Assembly (NCBI RefSeq): GCF_016093295.1 | Contig: NZ_JAEDAL010000005.1 | Span: 186,001 to 250,000, forward strand | Origin: Inhella gelatinilytica | GTDB taxonomy: Bacteria; Pseudomonadota; Gammaproteobacteria; Burkholderiales; Burkholderiaceae_C | Direction of reading: 5' to 3' | Length of the DNA: 64,000 nucleotides | Shown: piece by piece, positions 8,851-18,410 of the stretch | Layout of the letters: every line of letters begins with the position of its first letter | How positions within the stretch are numbered: position 1 is the stretch's first letter | The notes under the pieces: generated by a model | Seen by the model: only the letters and a program-made list of their open reading frames with translations | Database searches by the model: none | What the model was told of the DNA's origin: nothing | Position numbers and translations under genes: made by a program

Positions 8851-9493
8851 GCAGATCCCTGGGCGACTGAACTCCTGCTACAGCCCCCCAGGATTCCCAG
8901 TCCCCGGACCCCAAATAGCCCCAACATGCCACCACACCGGCCATGCCCGCCGCGCGCGCAGCCTGAATGTCGCGCTCGTCATCTCCAACATAGATGCAGT
9001 CTTCCGGCGCCACACGCATGCGGCGCGCCGCTTCCAGCAAAGGTTCGGGATGGGGCTTGGCGTGAGGCGTCGTATCCCCAGCGACCCAGGTGCCGGCCTG
9101 CGCCAACAGTGGCGTTCCTTCACAAATTGGGCGCACGAACCGCTCATGCTTGTTGGTGACGATGCCCCACTGGCGCCCTTGGTTGACCAGCGCCAGAACC
9201 AACTCCTCCACCCCCCCAAAGGGGCGCGTGTGCTCCAGAAGATGAGTCTCGTAATGGGTCAAAAAATTGGCTTTTAAGGACTCGAAACGCGGGTCACCAG
9301 GATGAACATCCAGCGCCTGCGCCAGCAGCCCCCGCGCGCCAGCGCCCACCCAGGGTCGCAATGCGGACAAGGGCAGGGGCGACATGCCTGCGACTGCACG
9401 CAGCGCATTGGCAGCACCGGCCAAGTCAGGGGCGGAATCCACCAGGGTGCCATCCAAATCGAACAGCACCACCCGGCATTGCAGCCGGTCCAT
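8825..9493 (-). CDS. HAD phosphatase next to ubiG: Gph-like, possibly MupP
   Basis: 222 residues from the ATG at 9493, which overlaps the ubiG stop as TGATG and suggests translational coupling. An ATG at 9508 would add five residues. The HAD motifs are visible: VVLFDLDGTLVDSAPDL (nucleophile Asp and acid two residues on), the Thr motif in WGIVTNKHERF, Lys in HAKPHPEPLL and YVGDDERDIQAARAAG. Annotation pipelines call such proteins phosphoglycolate phosphatase. In Pseudomonas the homologue beside ubiG is MupP, the N-acetylmuramate-6-phosphate phosphatase of peptidoglycan recycling. The ubiG neighbour makes MupP a fair alternative, but the sequence alone does not decide. Confidence 0.88.
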   Translation of the reverse strand: MDRLQCRVVLFDLDGTLVDSAPDLAGAANALRAVAGMSPLPLSALRPWVGAGARGLLAQALDVHPGDPRFESLKANFLTHYETHLLEHTRPFGGVEELVLALVNQGRQWGIVTNKHERFVRPICEGTPLLAQAGTWVAGDTTPHAKPHPEPLLEAARRMRVAPEDCIYVGDDERDIQAARAAGMAGVVACWGYLGSGDWESWGAVAGVQSPRDLLDLLAPIA

Positions 9494-10218
9494 CACAAGC
9501 GTCGACATGCGAGCAGGTAGTTGACATCGGTATCGTTGCCCAGGCTGTAGCGCTGGTTCAACGGGTTGTAGCTCAAGCCCACCATGTGCAGCGGGACCAG
9601 ACCAGCCTGGCGAGCGAACCCCGCCAATTCAGACGGCCGAATAAAACGGTCGTAGTGGTGCGTCCCCGTCGGCAACATCTTGAGCAGCCGCTCGGCCGCC
9701 ACCACAGCGAGCGCGTAGGCCTTGAAGTTGCGATGCAGGGTCGAGAAAAACACCCAGCCCCCCGGCTTAACCAACTCCGCACAGGCCCTCACGACCGACG
9801 CCGGTTCTGGAACGTGTTCCAGCATTTCAAGGCAAGTCACTGCGTCAAACGCCCCCGGGCACTCTTGGGCAAGTCGCTCCACCGCCACCTCGCGGTAGCG
9901 CAGGTTGTGAACGTCGCCATCCATGGCATGCAATTCGGCCACGCCCAAGGCCTTGGCGCTCAAGTCGATGCCCAGCACTTCGGCGGCTCCGCGGCGGGCC
10001 ATGCCTTCAGACAACAGACCGCCACCGCATCCGACATCCAGCACCTTCTGGCCCTGAAACGGCGAAAGGCCCTCAATCCAATCCAGTCGGAGTGGATTGA
10101 TCTGGTGCAGCGGTTTGAATTCGCTCTCTGGATCCCACCAGCGATGCGCGGCATCACCGAACTTGGCCAATTCGGCCGGGTCGGCGTTGACGGGGGTGGC
10201 GTTCAAACTGTGTTCCAT
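9493..10218 (-). CDS. ubiG: Ubiquinone biosynthesis O-methyltransferase UbiG
   Basis: 241 residues. The class I SAM-binding core VLDVGCGGGLLSEGMARRGA is preceded by the family N-terminus KFGDAAHRWWDPESEFKPLHQINPLRLDWI (quoted in part). LEMLEHVPEP and FFSTLHRNFKAYALAVVAAE follow, all hallmarks of UbiG. The enzyme carries out both O-methylations of the ubiquinone ring. The start ATG directly follows the TGA of the upstream oxygenase gene (TGAATG), and its stop overlaps the next gene, so yaaA-oxygenase-ubiG-HAD appears to be one tightly packed transcript. Confidence 0.96.
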   Translation of the reverse strand: MEHSLNATPVNADPAELAKFGDAAHRWWDPESEFKPLHQINPLRLDWIEGLSPFQGQKVLDVGCGGGLLSEGMARRGAAEVLGIDLSAKALGVAELHAMDGDVHNLRYREVAVERLAQECPGAFDAVTCLEMLEHVPEPASVVRACAELVKPGGWVFFSTLHRNFKAYALAVVAAERLLKMLPTGTHHYDRFIRPSELAGFARQAGLVPLHMVGLSYNPLNQRYSLGNDTDVNYLLACRRL

Positions 10219-11058
10219 TCAAGCAAAGCGTCCTTGGCGCATCCATTTGGTTGCCACCCATTTCTCGCCTTCCAAGACCGGCGCCCCACCATGAAGCGTC
10301 AGGGTCGAGGGATCAGGGGTCGGGTAACTGAAAAAGACGGCATTCCCCTTGATCGGCTGCACCGCCATTTTCGACTCGGGGAATGTCGTCGCTCCACCTC
10401 GCAAGGGGGTGTTGAGGTACATCACCAGCGTTCCCACCCGTTGCCCCCCGCGTTTGAGGATGCTGGCCGTGCTGGCATGACGGGCATCGAAGTAGTCGTA
10501 ATGCGGTTGGTACTCGGCGCCCGGTTGGTAGTGCAGCACCTGAATGCCCTCACCGTTCTCCAGGGGCCAATTCAAAACACGGGCGATTCGCGCTTCAACC
10601 CGCGACACGACGTCGTTGGCCCCCCGTTCAAAGAACATGCCGCGGCTGGTGCGCGCCATGTTCACTTCACTCCCATCTTGGACTTCTGAAACCGTTTCTG
10701 AGCGACTCATGCGGGGACGCGCCGCTTCCACCAGGGCATCGCACTCCAAATCGTCGAGGAACCCACCCAGCACCACCACCCGTGGACGCTCCACCACCAT
10801 CAGCACCTGCACTTGCCGGTCACCGGCATCCAGCACACAGCCACCCCGACGCAAATCGGGCTCGGGCACACCCGGCGTGGCCTCCTCAGGCTTGAACCAG
10901 TTGTCCAGTTTGGCTGCCGCCACCGCCTCCAGGGCGACTTTCTGATGCCAACCAGCCTTGACCATGGACTGCACCAAGTCCACGCTGGACTGCCCGGCGA
11001 TCAATTGCTCGCGCAGCCACTTTTTCAGTTCAGGTGTGACAGATTGGGTCGTACTCAT
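10219..11058 (-). CDS. 2OG-Fe(II) oxygenase, prolyl 4-hydroxylase alpha-subunit-like
   Basis: 279 residues. A helical N-terminal part (1-60) precedes a P4Hc double-stranded beta-helix domain. The iron ligands are His186 and Asp188 (in QPHYDYFD) and His256 (LHGGAPV), and Lys266 in GEKWVATKW is placed to bind 2-oxoglutarate. These match bacterial prolyl-4-hydroxylase-like proteins. The substrate is unknown; EF-Tu or other ribosome-linked proteins are known substrates for some relatives, but nothing here proves that. The gene overlaps yaaA by 4 bases (ATGA) and abuts ubiG. Confidence 0.9.
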   Translation of the reverse strand: MSTTQSVTPELKKWLREQLIAGQSSVDLVQSMVKAGWHQKVALEAVAAAKLDNWFKPEEATPGVPEPDLRRGGCVLDAGDRQVQVLMVVERPRVVVLGGFLDDLECDALVEAARPRMSRSETVSEVQDGSEVNMARTSRGMFFERGANDVVSRVEARIARVLNWPLENGEGIQVLHYQPGAEYQPHYDYFDARHASTASILKRGGQRVGTLVMYLNTPLRGGATTFPESKMAVQPIKGNAVFFSYPTPDPSTLTLHGGAPVLEGEKWVATKWMRQGRFA

Positions 11059-11852
11059 GGCCCCCGATTCTCCCGTTGGAAGACCCAGCGTGCCGCCGTC
11101 GACTGCTGCCGACTCCAGGCATAGCCTTCCAGATCAAAGCTTCGAAGGGCGTCGGGGTGGTCCAGGCGGTGTTCAATGACGTACCGCGCCATCAAGCCGC
11201 GGGCCCGTTTGGCGAAAAAACTGATCACCTTGGCTTGACCTGCACGAACCTCTTCAAACACCACGTCCACCACCGGCAATTTCAGTGCAGGCCGCTTCAC
11301 GGCTTTGAAATATTCTTGCGAGGCCAAATTCACCACGAGGGGCGCTCGATTTGCCGCGCCAAGCTGGTTCAAGCCTTCGGCCAAGTCATCGCCCCAGAAG
11401 CGATAAAGCCCGCGTCCGGCTGGGGTCGGCAAAGCACGACCCATTTCCAGTCGATAGGGCTGCATTCGGTCCAATGGGCGCAACAGCCCGTACAAGCCGG
11501 ACAGGATTCGAACGTGCTGCTGCGCCCATCGCAAGGCACCGGCACTCAGGGTGCGCGCCTGCAACCCGTCGTAAACATCCCCATCAAACGCCCAAAACGC
11601 CGGCCGAGCGCTAGGGGAATCCGCATCCGCCGTCCACACCTGGAACCGCTGCGCATTGAGTGTCGCCAACGCTGGGGAGATTTCCATCAGCTGGGCCAAG
11701 CCGTCGATGGCGAGCTCGCGGGCCTGCCGCACCAACACTTCGGATTGGGCAACATAGGCGGGCGATGTGAGATCACCCGCCAACTCGACGGCGGTGGGCG
11801 GCAGCGGGGAGTCGAAGTCCAGCGACTTGGCTGGCGACAACACAATCAGCAT
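11055..11852 (-). CDS. yaaA: Peroxide stress protein YaaA (DUF328/UPF0246)
   Basis: 265 residues. The start MLIVLSPAKSLDFDSPLP and blocks AFDGDVYDGLQA, ILSGLYGLLRPLDRMQPYRLEMG, NLASQEYFKAV and SFFAKRARGLMARY are diagnostic. E. coli YaaA lowers free intracellular iron and protects DNA during hydrogen peroxide stress. It is first in the four-gene minus-strand run ending with the HAD phosphatase, starting 21 bases after the tolC stop. Co-transcription with an iron-dependent oxygenase is suggestive, but no functional link is shown. Confidence 0.95.
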   Translation of the reverse strand: MLIVLSPAKSLDFDSPLPPTAVELAGDLTSPAYVAQSEVLVRQARELAIDGLAQLMEISPALATLNAQRFQVWTADADSPSARPAFWAFDGDVYDGLQARTLSAGALRWAQQHVRILSGLYGLLRPLDRMQPYRLEMGRALPTPAGRGLYRFWGDDLAEGLNQLGAANRAPLVVNLASQEYFKAVKRPALKLPVVDVVFEEVRAGQAKVISFFAKRARGLMARYVIEHRLDHPDALRSFDLEGYAWSRQQSTAARWVFQRENRGP

Positions 11853-11873
11853 GCGCGGCCCACCAGAACGCCC

Positions 11874-13238
11874 TTATTTGGCGAGCAAAGCATCCAAGGC
11901 CGCAATGTCCTCAGGGCGCAATTGACCCGACGCCTGACGCAGCCGCAAGCCCGTCATGACGGTGTCGAAACGCGCCTTGGCCAAGTCATTCCGAACGGCA
12001 TCCAGTTGAGCCTGCGCGTTCAGCACATCCAGGTTCACGCGGACACCCACCTTGTAACCCAGCTGCGTGGCTTCCAATGCCAATTTGCTGGAGGCCTCGG
12101 CCGCTTCAAACGCCTTGACTTGAGCCTGCAGAGATTGCAGTCCGAAGAAGCTGCGGCGCGTGGCTTCGGCCACAGCGCGGCGGGCGGCCTCCAAGTCGTT
12201 GCGGGCTTTCTCCGCCAACAACACCGTCTCCGAGACCCGCGCGTCCGTGGCGCCACCGGTGTAAAGCGGCATCGTGACCTGGAAGCCCACGCTTCCCGAT
12301 GTCGTGGTTCCGGGCAAGCTGGCCCCGCTTCCCCGCTCGTAACTGCCACCCAACGAACTCTTCAAATCCACAACCGGCGAGGTACCGGCCTTGGCCTTCT
12401 CAATTTCCAACTTGGCCACATCCAACCCGACTCGGGCCCGGCGCACTTGTGGGTGGCCGGCGTCGGCCTGGCCCAGCCAAGCTTCGACATTGACGGGTTC
12501 GACAACCGGCAACGCAACGGGTTGAGCGAGCGGCTGCGGCTGAACTTCATTGCGCCCCACCAATTGGTCGAGCGTGACGCGCTTCACGCGCAGGTCGTTG
12601 TCCGCGGCCAATTCCAGCGCACTGGCACGGTCAAAGCGCGCCTGAGCCTCTCGGGTATCGGTGATCGTGGCAGTGCCCACTTCAAAATTGCGCTTGGCCG
12701 ATGCCAGTTGCTCCGCAATGGCTTTCTTGGAAGCCTGGCTGGTGGCCAAGGCCTCCCGAGCAGCCAACACATCGAAATAAGCCTGAGCCACACGGATCAT
12801 CAGATCCTGCTCAGCAACTTCCAGGCCCGCCCGCGAGGCCTCCAGCCCTCGCTCCGCCTGGGAAATGGTGGCGCCGTTGGCACGGTTGTATAGCGAGTAA
12901 CGCCCTTCCAGCCCCGCGGTCGCGGCCGTCCGGTTCACGCCGTGGCTCGGCGACGCCAGCACCCGATTGCCGTTGGCCAGCGTGGTGTAGATATCCGGCA
13001 ACTCCGTGCGACTCTGCGTTCCGGTAATGCCCAGCCCCAACGAAGGTTTGCGCAAGGCCTGGGCTTGGGATAGCTTGTGCTGCGCTGTTTCGGCGTCAGC
13101 TCGGGCTGCCAAATAGGTGGCATCAAAGGCACGTGCCGCTTGATACAACTCATTCAAACTCTGGGCTTGCACATTCGCGCCGAGCAGGGCCAAAGCGACT
13201 GTGGCGAGGCGAAACGGCATCTTGAGGGAAGCGGACAT
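11874..13238 (-). CDS. tolC: TolC-family outer membrane efflux channel
   Basis: 454 residues from ATG 13238. A signal peptide (MSASLKMPFRLATVALALLG, cleavage near VQAQ) is followed by two OEP repeats with TolC landmarks such as SLNELYQAARAFDATYLAAR, LEGRYSLYNRANGATISQAE, VAQAYFDVLAAREAL and YTGGATDARVSE. Such proteins form the trimeric outer membrane duct of tripartite efflux pumps and type I secretion. A TTG 21 bases upstream is open but would put charged residues before the signal peptide. No pump genes are adjacent, so it is likely a shared channel. The PCMT-like gene lies upstream, as in many Burkholderiales. Confidence 0.93.
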   Translation of the reverse strand: MSASLKMPFRLATVALALLGANVQAQSLNELYQAARAFDATYLAARADAETAQHKLSQAQALRKPSLGLGITGTQSRTELPDIYTTLANGNRVLASPSHGVNRTAATAGLEGRYSLYNRANGATISQAERGLEASRAGLEVAEQDLMIRVAQAYFDVLAAREALATSQASKKAIAEQLASAKRNFEVGTATITDTREAQARFDRASALELAADNDLRVKRVTLDQLVGRNEVQPQPLAQPVALPVVEPVNVEAWLGQADAGHPQVRRARVGLDVAKLEIEKAKAGTSPVVDLKSSLGGSYERGSGASLPGTTTSGSVGFQVTMPLYTGGATDARVSETVLLAEKARNDLEAARRAVAEATRRSFFGLQSLQAQVKAFEAAEASSKLALEATQLGYKVGVRVNLDVLNAQAQLDAVRNDLAKARFDTVMTGLRLRQASGQLRPEDIAALDALLAK

Positions 13239-13390
13239 GGGCTGAAACTCGACTATCAACGCGCGAACTGCGCAATATCCCGGTTTATAGGGGCAACTCA
13301 GCGGCCGTGCCCAGCCTCATGAGACAGCCTGCAACAAATGGGGCCTGAGCCGCGCCCGGCGACGCTTGAACGGCGCGCCAGCGCCCGGGA

Positions 13391-14044
13391 TCAAAAAGCA
13401 AATTCCGGCTTGGGCGTGGTCCCCGCCAACCGGGGCAACACGATGTCAAAGCGCTCACTGCGGCTCCACTGGTCACCCTGGCGCTGCCACAGCACCGCAC
13501 GCATCATCGGCTCGTGGCCTTCGACCAGAAGAATCCGTCCGCCCTCTCGAACCTGAGCCTTTAGGGTTTCAGGCAGTAAGGCCAAAGACCCGGTCGCCAC
13601 GATGGCATCGAATGGGCCTTCGCTGGGGCAGCCGGCATCCAAGCCTTCTGCCACACGCACCTCCACCCGGCTCAATCCCAGGCGACGCAAGCGCGCTCGT
13701 GCCGCTTCAGCCAGTTCGGTGCTGGGCTCCAGGCTCAGCACCTCCTTGGCCTGATGAGCCAAGAGCGCTGTCAAGTAGCCGGTCCCAGTCCCCAGTTCAA
13801 GCACCCGGTCCGTGGGCTGAACGCGCAGCTCTTGCAACAGCCGAGCCTCCACACGGGGGGCCAGCGCCAGGCGGCCGCCCCCCAAGGGCAGCTCGGTGTC
13901 CATGAACGCGAGTGCGCGCAGTGAAGCCGGTACGAAGTCTTCCCGACGAACCAAGCTGAGCAGTTGCAAAACCGAAGCGTCCAGCACATCCCAAGGACGA
14001 ATTTGCTGTTCAATCATGTTGAAACGGGCTTGTTCGACGTTCAT
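13391..14044 (-). CDS. PCMT-family protein-L-isoaspartate O-methyltransferase-like
   Basis: 217 residues. The N-terminal RFNMIEQQIRPWDVLDASVL and the SAM-binding VLELGTGTGYLTALLA place it in the PCMT family, and IVATGSLALLPETLKAQVREGG completes the fold. True Pcm repairs isoaspartyl residues in damaged proteins. This subfamily, found beside tolC in Burkholderiales, is shorter and more divergent from E. coli Pcm, so the repair activity is uncertain. The 152 bases between it and tolC contain no gene; some relatives have a rhodanese gene at that place, which is absent here. It is divergent from uppP. Confidence 0.85.
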   Translation of the reverse strand: MNVEQARFNMIEQQIRPWDVLDASVLQLLSLVRREDFVPASLRALAFMDTELPLGGGRLALAPRVEARLLQELRVQPTDRVLELGTGTGYLTALLAHQAKEVLSLEPSTELAEAARARLRRLGLSRVEVRVAEGLDAGCPSEGPFDAIVATGSLALLPETLKAQVREGGRILLVEGHEPMMRAVLWQRQGDQWSRSERFDIVLPRLAGTTPKPEFAF

Positions 14045-14126
14045 AGCAAAGCTTCTGTTCTGGGCAAAAGCCGCATTTTAGGGAGGGTATCGCTATGATC
14101 CGCGCCCCTCTTTGGTCCCAAACACC

Positions 14127-14951
14127 ATGGACCTCTTGCTTTTGATCAAGGCCGCCCTGATGGGCATCGTCGAAGGCCTGACCGAATTCCTGCCCATCAG
14201 TTCTACGGGTCACTTGATCTTGGCGGGGCACTTGCTGGGCCTTACGGACGACAAAGGCAAGGTCTTCGACATTGCCATTCAGACCGGCGCCATCCTGGCG
14301 GTCATCCTGATCTATGCGGACCGCCTGCGCGCCCTGCTGAACGGCCAACCGACGCCCGCCCACGCGAAGCGCTTTGCCGTGAATGTTGCCATCGGCTTTG
14401 TTCCCGCCGTTGTGCTGGGCTTGCTCCTGGGCAAAGCCATCAAGGCGCATTTGTTCACGCCCACCGTCGTTGCCACCACCTTCATCTTGGGGGGCGTCAT
14501 TATTTTGTGGGCGGAGCGGAGAAATACCGGCCCCGCACGAGTCGAGCACGTGGATGACCTGACGCCCTCTGACGCACTAAAGGTCGGACTGATCCAGTGT
14601 CTGGCCATGGTGCCAGGCACCAGTCGATCGGGCGCCACCATCATCGGCGGCATGCTCATGGGTCTCTCGCGCGCCGCTGCAACTGAATTCAGTTTTTTCC
14701 TGGCCATTCCCACCCTCATTGGCGCCGGCTTGTACAACCTGTTCAAGGAGCGACATCTGCTGGCCTGGGGTGATGTCCCCATGTTTTCTGTGGGTTTGGC
14801 TTTCAGTTTCGTTTCCGCGTGGATTTGCGTGCGATGGCTGCTGCGCTATGTGGCGAGCCACAGCTTCGCGCCTTTCGCCTGGTACCGAATCGCCTTTGGC
14901 ATCGTGGTGTTGGTGACCGCCCACTTTGGATGGATCGGTTGGTCGGGATAA
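14127..14951 (+). CDS. uppP: Undecaprenyl-diphosphatase UppP (BacA family)
   Basis: 274 residues, polytopic. The signature motifs are [20 protein letters not shown] near the N-terminus and [15 protein letters not shown] in the middle, which carry the catalytic Glu, Ser and Arg. The enzyme dephosphorylates undecaprenyl diphosphate at the membrane to recycle the lipid carrier for peptidoglycan and other envelope polymers. I chose ATG 14127; a TTG five codons earlier is possible. map follows after 7 bases. Confidence 0.95.
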   Translation: MDLLLLIKAALMGIVEGLTEFLPISSTGHLILAGHLLGLTDDKGKVFDIAIQTGAILAVILIYADRLRALLNGQPTPAHAKRFAVNVAIGFVPAVVLGLLLGKAIKAHLFTPTVVATTFILGGVIILWAERRNTGPARVEHVDDLTPSDALKVGLIQCLAMVPGTSRSGATIIGGMLMGLSRAAATEFSFFLAIPTLIGAGLYNLFKERHLLAWGDVPMFSVGLAFSFVSAWICVRWLLRYVASHSFAPFAWYRIAFGIVVLVTAHFGWIGWSG

Positions 14952-14958
14952 TTGGCCT

Positions 14959-15762
14959 ATGAGTATTCAAATCAAGACCCCCGCTGACATCGAGGGCATG
15001 CGCGTGGCGGGCCGCTTGGCCTCTGAGGTGCTGGATCTGCTGACGGACCACATCAAACCGGGCATCACGACCCAGCAATTGGACGACATTGCCCGCCACC
15101 ACATCCTTGAGGTCCAAGGGGCCATTTCCGCGACCATCGGATACCAGCCCCCGGGTTACCCCCCTTTCCCGGCTGCCATTTGCACCTCGGTGAATCACAC
15201 CGTGTGTCATGGCATCCCGAACGATCGTCCACTTAAAAACGGGGACATCCTCAACATCGACTGCACCGTCATCAAAGAAGGCTGGCACGGAGATACGAGT
15301 CGGATGTACGTGGTGGGTGAAGGCTCCATTGCGGCCAAGCGGTTGTGCCAGTTCACCTACGAAGCCATGTGGAAAGGCATTGCCAAAGTCAAACCGGGGG
15401 CTCGCCTGGGTGATATCGGCCACGCCATTCAGAGCTTTGTCGAACCGGCTGGTTTTTCAGTGGTTCGTGAGTTTTGCGGCCATGGTGTGGGGCGCAAATT
15501 CCACGAAGAGCCGCAGGTGCTGCACTACGGGCGCCCGGGAACGCTGGAGGAGCTGGTCCCTGGCATGGTCTTCACCATCGAACCCATGGTGAATGCCGGG
15601 CGGCGCGAAATCAAAGAACTGCCGGACGGCTGGACCATCGTGACCAAGGATCGCTCCTTGTCCGCGCAGTGGGAACACACCATTGCGGTCACCGAGACGG
15701 GCTACGACATCTTGACCTTGTCGGCGGGAAGTCCCCCACCGCCAGCGTTTATTACGGGCTGA
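14959..15762 (+). CDS. map: Type I methionine aminopeptidase
   Basis: 267 residues. The metal ligands are visible as Asp in ILNIDCTV, Asp in GDTSRMYVVGE, His in FCGHGVGRKFHEEP, Glu in VFTIEPMVN and Glu in WEHTIAVTE, the pattern of type I MetAP. It removes the initiator methionine from nascent proteins. ATG 14959 (MSIQIKTPADIEGMR) matches family starts and lies 7 bases after uppP. glnD follows after 4 bases. map-glnD is a common betaproteobacterial pair. Confidence 0.96.
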   Translation: MSIQIKTPADIEGMRVAGRLASEVLDLLTDHIKPGITTQQLDDIARHHILEVQGAISATIGYQPPGYPPFPAAICTSVNHTVCHGIPNDRPLKNGDILNIDCTVIKEGWHGDTSRMYVVGEGSIAAKRLCQFTYEAMWKGIAKVKPGARLGDIGHAIQSFVEPAGFSVVREFCGHGVGRKFHEEPQVLHYGRPGTLEELVPGMVFTIEPMVNAGRREIKELPDGWTIVTKDRSLSAQWEHTIAVTETGYDILTLSAGSPPPPAFITG

Positions 15763-15766
15763 TCCC

Positions 15767-18331
15767 ATGTCGAACTACCGCGAAAGCAAGCAGCGCCTGC
15801 TGCAGGCGTTCGCGGCGCAGACGCCCACCACCCGAAGGGTGCAGGCGCTGTTGCGCGCCTTGGCGGCACGGACCGAAGAGGCACTCTCAGCGCTTTGGCA
15901 TGAGGCCAACATGCCCGCAGAGGCCTGCCTCGTGGCGGTCGGTGGATTTGGGCGCGGCGACCTGTTTCCCCATTCGGACGTCGACGTTTTGGTGCTTCTG
16001 CCCGATGGCGCGGAAGCTCATCTCCCAGGCGCCTTGCGATCCAGCGTTGAGCGCTTTGTCAGCTCCTGCTGGGACGCCGGCCTCGAAATCGGATCCTCGG
16101 TTCGCACCCTGGGCGAATGCGTATCGGAAGCCCAAAATGACGTGACCGTCCTGACGGCGATGCTCGAATCCCGCTTGATTCTGGGACCGCGTACGAGTTT
16201 CAATGCGTTTGAGGCCGCCATGCAAACCAGCGTGGACCCGAGCGCCTTCTTTCGCGCCAAGTCGCTGGAGGCACAGCAACGGCACACCAAGTTTGAGGAC
16301 ACCCCATACGCCCTCGAGCCCAACTGCAAAGAGAGTCCAGGCGGGTTGCGAGACCTGCACGTTTTGATTTGGGTGGCACGCGCGGCCGGCCTGGGGCACA
16401 CCTGGGCGCAGTTGGCGCAGCGTGGGCTGCTCACACCCCTTGAGAGCCGGCATCTGCGCCGCAATGAGGCCGCGCTCAAGCTCATTCGCTGTTTGCTTCA
16501 TTTGCAGGCCGGACGCAGAGAAGACCGACTGGTGTTCGACTTGCAGACGGCAGTTGCCCATCAATTGGGGCTTCAAGCGCAGGGGGGCGTTAGAGCCTCC
16601 GAATTCTTGATGCGCCGCTACTACTGGGCGGCCAAAGCAGTCACTCAGCTGCACCAGATCCTGATGCTGAATCTGCAGGAGCGCATTGCAAAAGCCTCGA
16701 CGACCCCGTCCCTGGCCCTCAATGCGCGCTTCCTGGATCGTGGCGGCCTCATCGACGTGGTGGACGACACGCTGTACGAGCGCGAGCCGCAGGCCATTCT
16801 CGAAACGTTTGTGCTGTACGTTTCGGTTCAGGGGCTCAAGGGCTTATCAGCCCGGACGCTGCGCGCCTTGTACAACGCTCGCAGCGTCATGGATGCCGCC
16901 TGGCGCAGCGACCCGACCAACCGCGCTCAATTTCTAACCATCTTGCGGGCCCCCCAGGGCCAGACACATGCCTTTCGGTTGATGAACCAGACCTCGGTCC
17001 TGGGGCGTTACCTGTGGGCCTTTCGACGGATCGTGGGGCAAATGCAGCATGACCTGTTCCACGTGTACACGGTGGATCAGCACATTCTGATGGTGCTCCG
17101 CAATTTGCGGCGTTTCTTCATCCCCGAGCACGCCCACGAGTACCCGTTCTGCACCCTGCTGGCGGCGCAGTTCGATGACCCTTCCCTGCTTTTCATCGCC
17201 GCCTTGTTTCACGACATCGGCAAAGGCCAAGGCGGTGACCACTCCCTCATTGGCGCGCAGAAAGTTCGCCGATTCGCGCGGGAGCACGGACTCACGCCGA
17301 CCGATTCCCGCTTGGTGGAGTTGTTGGTCCGCAAGCACTTGCGCATGTCCCAGGTAGCGCAGAAAGAGGATTTGTCGGACCCGGATGTGATCGCTGGATT
17401 CGCCAACGAAGTGGGGTCCCCCAGGACCTTGACCGCGCTCTATCTGCTGACCGTTGCCGACATTCGAGGTACCGGCCCCAAAGTCTGGAACGCCTGGAAA
17501 GGGAAGTTGCTGGAGGACTGCTACCGCCTGACCTTGCGCCACTTGGGCGGCGCGCCACTGAACCGCGAAGCGGAGATCGAAGCCCGAAAACAAGAGGCTC
17601 GCCAACTGCTGGCACTGCGCTCTGCCCTGCCCGAGACCGAAGCGCCGTTGTGGCGCACCCTGCAGTTGAGTTACTTCGCACGCCACGATGCCGCGGAACT
17701 GGCTTGGCATGCGCGAGAACTCTGGCGCACGGTGGGTCAATTACAGGCCCCGGTCGTTCGGGCTCGGCCCAGTCCCATTGGCGAAGGTTTGCAAGTCCTG
17801 GTCTACACCCGAGACGTGGCCGACCTTTTCGCGCGAATTTGTGGGTACTTCGATGGCGCAGGATTCAACATCTTGGACGCCAAGATTCACACCACCCAAG
17901 ATGGTGCGGCGTTGGACACGTTTCAGGTCCTCTCCAGTGACCCGGACACCCTGCACCGCGACCTTGTCCCCCTGGTCGAACAGCGACTGGCTCAGGCCCT
18001 GACCCAAAGCGGGCCCTTACCCGAACCCAGGCGCGCCCGGGTGTCGCGGCGTGTTCGCTCTTTCCCCTTTCCACCCCGCGTCACCTTGCGCCCTGACGAA
18101 CGCGCACAAGCCTGGGTGCTGACCCTCTCAGCGACCGATCGGGTGGGGTTGCTTTATGCCGTGGCCCGCGTGTTGGCTCGCCACGGCGTCAACTTGGTCC
18201 TGGCGCGCATTTCCACCTTGGGTGAGCGGATCGAAGACACGCTGCTTGTCAGTGGCAGCGCCCTGCAGAGCCCGCGGCTGCAGTTGGCCATTGAAACCGA
18301 GTTGCTCGACGCACTCGCCTTGCCCACCTGA
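15767..18331 (+). CDS. glnD: Bifunctional PII uridylyltransferase/uridylyl-removing enzyme GlnD
   Basis: 854 residues in the full GlnD layout. The nucleotidyltransferase domain has GGFGRGDLFPHSDVDVLVLL at 59-78, with the catalytic Asp pair at 71 and 73. A GlnD-type helical domain follows, then an HD domain with FHDIGKGQGGDHS near residue 482 for the uridylyl-removing reaction. Two C-terminal ACT domains sense glutamine (LQVLVYTRDVADLFARICGY and VLTLSATDRVGLLYAVARVL). The enzyme adds UMP to PII when nitrogen is scarce and removes it when glutamine is high. No PII or glutamine synthetase gene is in the window. Both active sites look intact. Confidence 0.97.
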   Translation: MSNYRESKQRLLQAFAAQTPTTRRVQALLRALAARTEEALSALWHEANMPAEACLVAVGGFGRGDLFPHSDVDVLVLLPDGAEAHLPGALRSSVERFVSSCWDAGLEIGSSVRTLGECVSEAQNDVTVLTAMLESRLILGPRTSFNAFEAAMQTSVDPSAFFRAKSLEAQQRHTKFEDTPYALEPNCKESPGGLRDLHVLIWVARAAGLGHTWAQLAQRGLLTPLESRHLRRNEAALKLIRCLLHLQAGRREDRLVFDLQTAVAHQLGLQAQGGVRASEFLMRRYYWAAKAVTQLHQILMLNLQERIAKASTTPSLALNARFLDRGGLIDVVDDTLYEREPQAILETFVLYVSVQGLKGLSARTLRALYNARSVMDAAWRSDPTNRAQFLTILRAPQGQTHAFRLMNQTSVLGRYLWAFRRIVGQMQHDLFHVYTVDQHILMVLRNLRRFFIPEHAHEYPFCTLLAAQFDDPSLLFIAALFHDIGKGQGGDHSLIGAQKVRRFAREHGLTPTDSRLVELLVRKHLRMSQVAQKEDLSDPDVIAGFANEVGSPRTLTALYLLTVADIRGTGPKVWNAWKGKLLEDCYRLTLRHLGGAPLNREAEIEARKQEARQLLALRSALPETEAPLWRTLQLSYFARHDAAELAWHARELWRTVGQLQAPVVRARPSPIGEGLQVLVYTRDVADLFARICGYFDGAGFNILDAKIHTTQDGAALDTFQVLSSDPDTLHRDLVPLVEQRLAQALTQSGPLPEPRRARVSRRVRSFPFPPRVTLRPDERAQAWVLTLSATDRVGLLYAVARVLARHGVNLVLARISTLGERIEDTLLVSGSALQSPRLQLAIETELLDALALPT

Positions 18332-18410
18332 TGCTCTCTTCGATCGGCCCTCAACCTCGTAGGGTCCACCGGTATGCTGCCGACTTTCGTGCGTGAACGA
18401 TGGACTGACC

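Noticed and set aside
11076-12893. 605-codon plus-strand frame across yaaA and tolC
   Set aside because: Shadow of two well recognised minus-strand genes.
13260-13390. Search for a rhodanese gene between tolC and the PCMT-like gene, as in some relatives
   Set aside because: Only 152 bases are free between the two genes and they contain no coding frame with rhodanese motifs.
15887-16654. Frame antisense to glnD
   Set aside because: No start context and no similarity; glnD is intact on the other strand.
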